From positions 1 through 11,177 of the forward strand of contig CAJLFQ010000071.1 of NCBI GenBank assembly GCA_905205975.1: a DNA stretch of 11,177 nt. The letters run 5' to 3'. Of this stretch, positions 7,791-11,177 are shown in pieces. Origin of the DNA: an uncultured Eubacteriales bacterium. Lineage in GTDB: Bacteria > Bacillota > Clostridia > Oscillospirales > QAMX01. Each line of letters opens with the position of its first letter. Within the stretch, counting starts at the first letter, position 1. The notes beneath the pieces are model-generated. The model had not been told where the DNA came from, did no database searches, and saw only the letters and a list, made by a program, of their open reading frames with translations. A program made the position numbers and the translations under genes.

Positions 7791-8180
7791 ATGACCACCA
7801 AACAACTTGCCAAAACAGCGATTGAAGCGCTGCTTGACCGCAAAGCGGCTGAAATTGTCCTGCTGCGTGTCACAAAACAGACGACCTTGGCAGACTATTA
7901 TATCATCTGCACCGGTACGTCGAATACGCAGCTCCGCGCCATTGCCGATGCCGTCGATGAATCCATGTCCAAACAATATGGTTTGGAACCGAAAAGCATA
8001 GAAGGCTACCGGTCTGCGAGCTGGATCCTCCTCGACTACGGCAGTGTCATTGTGCATGCTTTCAAGAGCGATACCCGCCAGTTTTATGATCTGGAACGCC
8101 TTTGGGCCGATGCCCAGAAACTGAATGTTGACGAATTTCTGGCTTCAGACGATGGAGACGAAGAAGACGAAAACGCGTAA
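7791..8180 (+). CDS. rsfS: Ribosomal silencing factor RsfS (YbeB/Iojap family)
   Basis: RsfS binds ribosomal protein L14 (uL14) on free 50S subunits and blocks joining to 30S, lowering translation when nutrients run short. The 129-aa protein shows the whole Iojap domain: AIEALLDRKAAEIVLLRV, LADYYIICTGTSNTQLRAIADAV, GYRSASWILLDYGSVIVHAF and the family end RQFYDLERLWADA. A short acidic tail (SDDGDEEDENA) follows the domain. TAGGAGA overlapping the LCP stop lies about 11 nt before ATG 7791, and the gap to the LCP gene is only 14 nt, so both share the 6604 promoter. LCP-rsfS-leuS is a common Clostridia order, tying ribosome silencing to translation genes. Confidence 0.96.
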   Translation: MTTKQLAKTAIEALLDRKAAEIVLLRVTKQTTLADYYIICTGTSNTQLRAIADAVDESMSKQYGLEPKSIEGYRSASWILLDYGSVIVHAFKSDTRQFYDLERLWADAQKLNVDEFLASDDGDEEDENA

Positions 8181-8286
8181 ACATTCGTCTTGTCAGTGAT
8201 GAACGGCATCCATCTGCGTTTCGCAAACCAATTTGAACCTCTCAAACAGCGGGAACAGATTGAAACCAAATAAAGAAAGGAAGTGC

Positions 8287-8311
8287 CCGCCGGGGAAGGC
8301 GATCCCGGTGG
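8287..8311 (+). promoter_or_regulatory. GC-rich hairpin between Shine-Dalgarno and leuS start
   Basis: Bases 8287-8294 pair with 8304-8311 in an 8-bp stem (one G-U) with a 9-nt loop. The best Shine-Dalgarno, AAAGGAAG at 8276-8283, is 34 nt from ATG 8318, too far in linear RNA, but with the hairpin folded only 9 unpaired bases (8284-8286 and 8312-8317) separate them. A second purine run GGTGGAAG (8307-8314) is only 3 nt from the ATG and is partly inside the stem; a third, GGGGAAGG (8292-8299), is largely in the stem and loop. Pairings are read directly from the bases; the effect on initiation is inference. Confidence 0.45.
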
Positions 8312-8317
8312 AAGCCC

Positions 8318-10729
8318 ATGAACTACAGCGAACACAAACGAATTGACAAAAAATGGCAGGACCGATGGTATTCCGAAAACATCTTTCGTGCGGACAATGA
8401 CTCTGATAAGCCGAAGTTCTATACGCTGATCGAGTTCCCATACCCGTCCGGCGTGGGGCTGCACGTTGGTCATACCCGTCCTTATACAGCGCTGGATGTT
8501 GTCAGCCGGAAACTGCGGATGGATGGATATAATGTGCTGTTCCCGATGGGATGGGATGCCTTCGGCCTACCGACGGAAAACTTCGCTATCAAAAACCATG
8601 TGCATCCGGCCGTTGTCACCAAGCAGAACATTCAGAATTTCAAAAAGCAATCCATGTCGCTGGGTTACAGCTTTGACTGGGATCGCGAAATCAATACAAC
8701 CGACCCGGATTATTACAAATGGACGCAGTGGATCTTTTTGAAGCTGTATGAGCATGGCTTGGCTTACAAGAAAAAGATGAGCGTTAACTGGTGTACATCC
8801 TGCCTTTGCGTGCTCGCCAATGAAGAAGTTGTTGACGGCGTCTGTGAACGCTGCGGCGCGCCGGTTGTCCATCGCGAAAAAGAACAGTGGATGCTCAAAA
8901 TCACGGCCTATGCGGACAAGCTCCTGGAAGGCCTGAAGGACGTCGATTTCCCGGAACGTGTCAAAACACAGACGATCAACTGGATTGGCCGCTCTACCGG
9001 TGCGGAAGTTGACTTTGATACCAATGTTGGCGAGACGCTCCGCATCTTTACGACTCGTCCGGATACGCTGTTCGGCGCAACCTATATGGTTGTTTCACCG
9101 GAACACCCGATGCTGGACAAATACAAGGATCGCATAGCAAATATCGATGATGTGATGGCATACCGTGCGGTTTCCGCCAGAAAGAGTGACTTTGAACGTA
9201 CAGAACTTTCGAAGGAAAAGACCGGTGTCCGCTTGGACGGCATCACAGCGATCAACCCGGTCAATGGCCGCGAAATTCCGATCTTTGTCTCGGACTATGT
9301 CCTGATGTCCTACGGCACGGGTGCCATTATGGCGGTTCCGGCACATGATGACCGCGACTATGCATTTGCCAAAAAATTCGATCTGCCGATTATCGAAGTC
9401 GTTTCCGGCGGCGATATCAACGAAGCGGCCTTTACCGACTGCGAAACCGGCGTGATGGTCAATTCCGGTTTCCTGGACGGCCTGACAGTTCCAGAGGCGA
9501 AGAAAGCTATCATTGCGGAATTGACGAAGACCGGCAAGGGTGCAGAAAAAGTCAATTATAAGCTTCGCGACTGGGTGTTTGCCCGTCAGCGTTACTGGGG
9601 CGAACCGGTTCCGCTGGTCTGGTGTGATCACTGCGGAAAATATGTTCCGGTGCCGTATGACCAGCTCCCGGTGCTGCTGCCGAATGTCGAAAGCTACGAA
9701 CCGACTGAAAACGGCGAGTCTCCGCTGGCAAGAATTACGGATTGGGTCAATACCACATGCCCGGTCTGCGGCGGACCTGCACGGCGTGAAACCGATACCA
9801 TGCCGCAGTGGGCAGGTTCTTCCTGGTATTTTCTCCGCTACACGGATCCGAAGAACCCGAATGCCCTTGCTTCTATGGAGGCGCTGAAAAAATGGATGCC
9901 GGTTGACTGGTACAACGGCGGCATGGAACACACGACGCTGCACTTGCTGTATTCCCGTTTCTGGCATAAGTTCCTGTATGATATCGGCGTCGTCAACACG
10001 CCGGAACCGTACAAAAAGCGTACCAGCCATGGCATGATCCTCGGCGAAGACGGCGAAAAAATGTCTAAGAGCCGCGGCAATGTCATTAACCCGGATGACG
10101 TCGTTGCAGAATACGGCGCAGATACGCTCCGACTGTACATCATGTTTATCGGTGACTTCGAGAAGACCGTCACCTGGAATACCAAAGCTGTCAAGGGCTG
10201 CCAGCGCTTTATTGATCGCGTCTGTGCGCTGGGCGATCATGTTATGCCGGGCAAAACCTATTCTGCGGCACATGAGACCGCGCTGCACCAGACGATCAAA
10301 AAAGTGACTTCCGATATTGGCGCGATGAAGTTCAACACCGCCATTGCCGCCATGATGACGTTTGTCAATACGGTCTATGACAACGGCGGCACGATCAATG
10401 AGGCGGAATATAAAACGCTTCTTGCGCTCCTGAACCCGTTTGCGCCGCATATCACGGAGGAACTGTTTGAACGCTTTGGTGAAGGAATGCTCTGCCAGAC
10501 CAAATGGCCGTCGTATGATGAAAGCAAAACGGTAGAGGATTCTGTCACAGTCGCAGTTCAGATGAACGGCAAACTGCGTGCAACCATTACGCTGCCGCGG
10601 GACTGTGAAAACAGCGAAGCAGAAAAGGCTGCGCTTGCAGACCCGAAGGTTGCGCAGGGGCTGGAAGGCAAGACGATCGTCAAGGTGATCGTTGTCAAAA
10701 ACAAGATTGTCAACATCGTCGCGAAATAG
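8318..10729 (+). CDS. leuS: Leucyl-tRNA synthetase
   Basis: Class Ia synthetase that charges tRNA-Leu with leucine and removes mischarged amino acids. The 803-aa length and domain order are those of bacterial LeuRS: N-terminal Rossmann part with PYPSGVGLHVGH (HIGH-type HVGH at 49-52) and GWDAFGLPTENFA; a zinc-1 module with Cys159, Cys162, Cys176 and Cys179; the CP1 editing domain with the Thr-rich TTRPDTLFGATYMV (245 on) and GTGAIMAVPAHDDRD (333-347, Asp347 being the position that binds the amino group of the misacylated residue); a second Cys pair set, CDHC (436-439) and CPVC (481-484), in the leucine-specific/zinc insertion region; KMSKS at 581-585; then the anticodon-binding helices and a C-terminal domain ending VKVIVVKNKIVNIVAK. 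Start ATG 8318 gives the usual MNYSEHKRIDKKWQ N-terminus. The 137-nt gap after rsfS has no clear own promoter, so leuS may be read from 6604; see the hairpin at 8287. Confidence 0.98.
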   Translation: MNYSEHKRIDKKWQDRWYSENIFRADNDSDKPKFYTLIEFPYPSGVGLHVGHTRPYTALDVVSRKLRMDGYNVLFPMGWDAFGLPTENFAIKNHVHPAVVTKQNIQNFKKQSMSLGYSFDWDREINTTDPDYYKWTQWIFLKLYEHGLAYKKKMSVNWCTSCLCVLANEEVVDGVCERCGAPVVHREKEQWMLKITAYADKLLEGLKDVDFPERVKTQTINWIGRSTGAEVDFDTNVGETLRIFTTRPDTLFGATYMVVSPEHPMLDKYKDRIANIDDVMAYRAVSARKSDFERTELSKEKTGVRLDGITAINPVNGREIPIFVSDYVLMSYGTGAIMAVPAHDDRDYAFAKKFDLPIIEVVSGGDINEAAFTDCETGVMVNSGFLDGLTVPEAKKAIIAELTKTGKGAEKVNYKLRDWVFARQRYWGEPVPLVWCDHCGKYVPVPYDQLPVLLPNVESYEPTENGESPLARITDWVNTTCPVCGGPARRETDTMPQWAGSSWYFLRYTDPKNPNALASMEALKKWMPVDWYNGGMEHTTLHLLYSRFWHKFLYDIGVVNTPEPYKKRTSHGMILGEDGEKMSKSRGNVINPDDVVAEYGADTLRLYIMFIGDFEKTVTWNTKAVKGCQRFIDRVCALGDHVMPGKTYSAAHETALHQTIKKVTSDIGAMKFNTAIAAMMTFVNTVYDNGGTINEAEYKTLLALLNPFAPHITEELFERFGEGMLCQTKWPSYDESKTVEDSVTVAVQMNGKLRATITLPRDCENSEAEKAALADPKVAQGLEGKTIVKVIVVKNKIVNIVAK

Positions 10730-10752
10730 CTTCACCCGCACATGAAAACCGG

Positions 10753-10771
10753 GCCCGAGAAAATCTGGGGC
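10753..10771 (+). terminator. Candidate hairpin after leuS
   Basis: GCCCGAGA (10753-10760) and TCTGGGGC (10764-10771) pair over 8 positions with one G-G mismatch and an AAA loop, 23 nt after the leuS stop. No T-run follows (AGTAAATTG), so it is a poor intrinsic terminator by the usual rule; it may only mark the 3' end or slow exonucleases. It lies just before the rpsU promoter. Confidence 0.3.
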
Positions 10772-10800
10772 AGTAAATTGTAAATTGTCTTGGAACTCTA

Positions 10801-10829
10801 TTGACAAACGCGCTCGGGTCATGTATAAT
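10801..10829 (+). promoter_or_regulatory. Consensus sigma-A promoter for rpsU
   Basis: TTGACA at 10801-10806 and TATAAT at 10824-10829 with a 17-nt spacer match the vegetative consensus at all twelve positions. The region just upstream is A/T-rich (AAATTGTAAATTGT, a 7-bp direct repeat, at about 10776-10789), which could act as an UP-type element. Predicted transcription start is near 10836. Confidence 0.92.
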
Positions 10830-10835
10830 ATTACT

Positions 10836-10950
10836 ATTGTATAGGCGATCCAGCGGAAAAGGATGGCGTTCATCCGTTTCCAGCGGTTGCCGCTACAATC
10901 GAAATCACCAAACGCAGCGCCAAACCTGCGATGCGGAGGGAGGGAAATCC
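10836..10950 (+). promoter_or_regulatory. Structured 5' leader of rpsU
   Basis: About 115 nt between the predicted start site and the rpsU GTG. Three successive stems can be drawn: 10855-10865 with 10871-10881 (10 pairs, one A-G mismatch, 5-nt loop); immediately next, 10882-10886 with 10890-10894 (5 bp, TTG loop); and 10913-10917 with 10926-10930 (5 bp, 8-nt loop), ending 4 nt before the ribosome site GGAGGGAGGG (10935-10944). A CCAGCGG direct repeat brackets the first stem (10850-10856 and 10880-10886). Ribosomal protein genes are often autoregulated through such leaders, but I do not recognise this as a known element. Confidence 0.45.
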
Positions 10951-11127
10951 GTGTCTGAGATCCATCTGAAGGAAAACGAATCGTTGGATAATGCGCTCCG
11001 CAGATTCAAACGTTCATGCGCGAAGTCGGGTGTTTTGTCCGAACTCCGCAAGAGAGAGCACTATGAGAGCCCGAGTGTCAAACGCCGTAAAAAGGCCGAA
11101 GCCGCAAGGAAGAAAAAGTACAGATAG
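10951..11127 (+). CDS. rpsU: 30S ribosomal protein S21 (bS21)
   Basis: S21 is a small, very basic protein of the 30S platform near the anti-Shine-Dalgarno end of 16S rRNA and helps mRNA binding at initiation. The 58-aa product fits the family (about 57-70): SEIHLKENESLDNALRRFKRSCAKSGVLSELRKREHYESPSVKRRKKAEAARKKKYR pattern, here quoted only by its parts ESLDNALRRFKR, LSELRKREHYESPSVKRR and a Lys/Arg-rich tail. Start GTG 10951 follows GGAGGGAGGG (10935-10944) at 6 nt. An in-frame open stretch continues upstream to 10801 but overlaps the promoter and leader and is not family sequence. It is transcribed apart from leuS, from the consensus promoter at 10801, and is followed by a strong stem-loop. 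Confidence 0.97.
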   Translation: MSEIHLKENESLDNALRRFKRSCAKSGVLSELRKREHYESPSVKRRKKAEAARKKKYR

Positions 11128-11148
11128 GTTTTGACGTTCAAACCGACG

Positions 11149-11177
11149 CGTCCGGCGCTGTTTTCAGCGCCGGACGT
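11149..11177 (+). terminator. Strong stem-loop after rpsU, probable intrinsic terminator
   Basis: CGTCCGGCGCTG (11149-11160) and its exact reverse complement (11165-11176) form a 12-bp, GC-rich stem with a TTTT loop, 21 nt after the rpsU stop. The window ends at the foot of the stem, so the T-run needed to confirm an intrinsic terminator cannot be seen. Alternatives are an attenuator or a bidirectional terminator. Confidence 0.75.

Noticed and set aside
8181..8317. T-box riboswitch in front of leuS
   Set aside because: T-boxes often control leuS, and GGTGGAA (8307-8313) recalls part of the T-box sequence, but the gap is only 137 nt, the full AGGGTGGNACCGCG motif is missing, there is no terminator, and tRNA-Leu with discriminator A would need TGGT, not TGGA.
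8283..8321. A 12-codon leader peptide (GTG 8283) whose stop overlaps the leuS ATG
   Set aside because: The ATGA overlap is attractive, but the purine site lies only 1-2 nt before the GTG, and the peptide (M-P-A-G-E-G-D-P-G-G-S-P) has no Leu codons as an attenuator would. Kept only as a remote option.
9095..10873. A 592-codon open frame on the - strand opposite leuS
   Set aside because: Its translation is rich in Phe, Arg, His and Ile without any family motif, it covers a certain leuS gene, and lies in a frame kept open by leuS codon bias. No ribosome site or promoter seen for it.
10801..10950. N-terminal extension of S21
   Set aside because: The in-frame stretch covers the -35/-10 promoter and leader, and is unlike any S21 sequence; GTG 10951 has an excellent ribosome site.
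1..11177. Mobile elements, CRISPR, tRNA/rRNA genes, toxin-antitoxin or defence modules
   Set aside because: No transposase, integrase, terminal repeats, regularly spaced repeats, cloverleaf-like segments or short unexplained gene pairs were seen; almost all bases belong to well-known housekeeping genes.

Overview
This window is a compact, almost fully coding stretch of a low-to-mid GC Gram-positive chromosome (about mid-50s % GC by eye). All nine genes lie on the + strand. Gene content and order (smc-ftsY-rph-rdgB-yhbY-nadD-LCP-rsfS-leuS-rpsU), the purine-rich Shine-Dalgarno sites, sigma-A-type promoters, a short FtsY without a long acidic domain and an LytR-CpsA-Psr protein all point to Bacillota, most likely class Clostridia (Oscillospirales/Ruminococcaceae-like). 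The class-level placement is inference; no 16S or other marker is present.

Layout: (1) 2-3298, most of smc, cut at its 5' end by the window edge. (2) 3301-6526, a tight run of ftsY, rph, rdgB, yhbY and nadD with 7-nt overlaps (rph/rdgB, rdgB/yhbY) or gaps of 2 to 39 nt, apparently one transcript with smc. (3) 6527-6711, a non-coding gap holding a weak terminator-like hairpin, a strong sigma-A promoter (TTGAAA-17-TATAAT) and a short hairpin-bearing leader. (4) 6712-10729, LCP gene, rsfS and leuS, with a 137-nt gap before leuS that holds a GC-rich hairpin right at the start codon. (5) 10730-11177, a second gap with a consensus promoter (TTGACA-17-TATAAT), a 115-nt structured leader, rpsU, and a 12-bp perfect stem-loop at the window end that is probably its terminator.

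Together the genes cover chromosome segregation (SMC), co-translational membrane targeting (FtsY), 3' tRNA maturation (RNase PH), nucleotide-pool cleaning (RdgB), ribosome assembly and silencing (YhbY, RsfS), NAD synthesis (NadD), cell-wall glycopolymer attachment (LCP), and translation (LeuRS, S21). This is a junction of two widely conserved Bacillota neighbourhoods, the smc-ftsY cluster and the yhbY-nadD-(yqeK)-LCP-rsfS-leuS cluster; yqeK is missing from its usual place.

I see no mobile element, CRISPR array, tRNA, rRNA, toxin-antitoxin pair, defence system or other obvious new system. The points most worth a second look are non-coding: the hairpin between a good Shine-Dalgarno sequence and the leuS start, the structured rpsU leader, and an inverted repeat spanning the nadD ribosome binding site.
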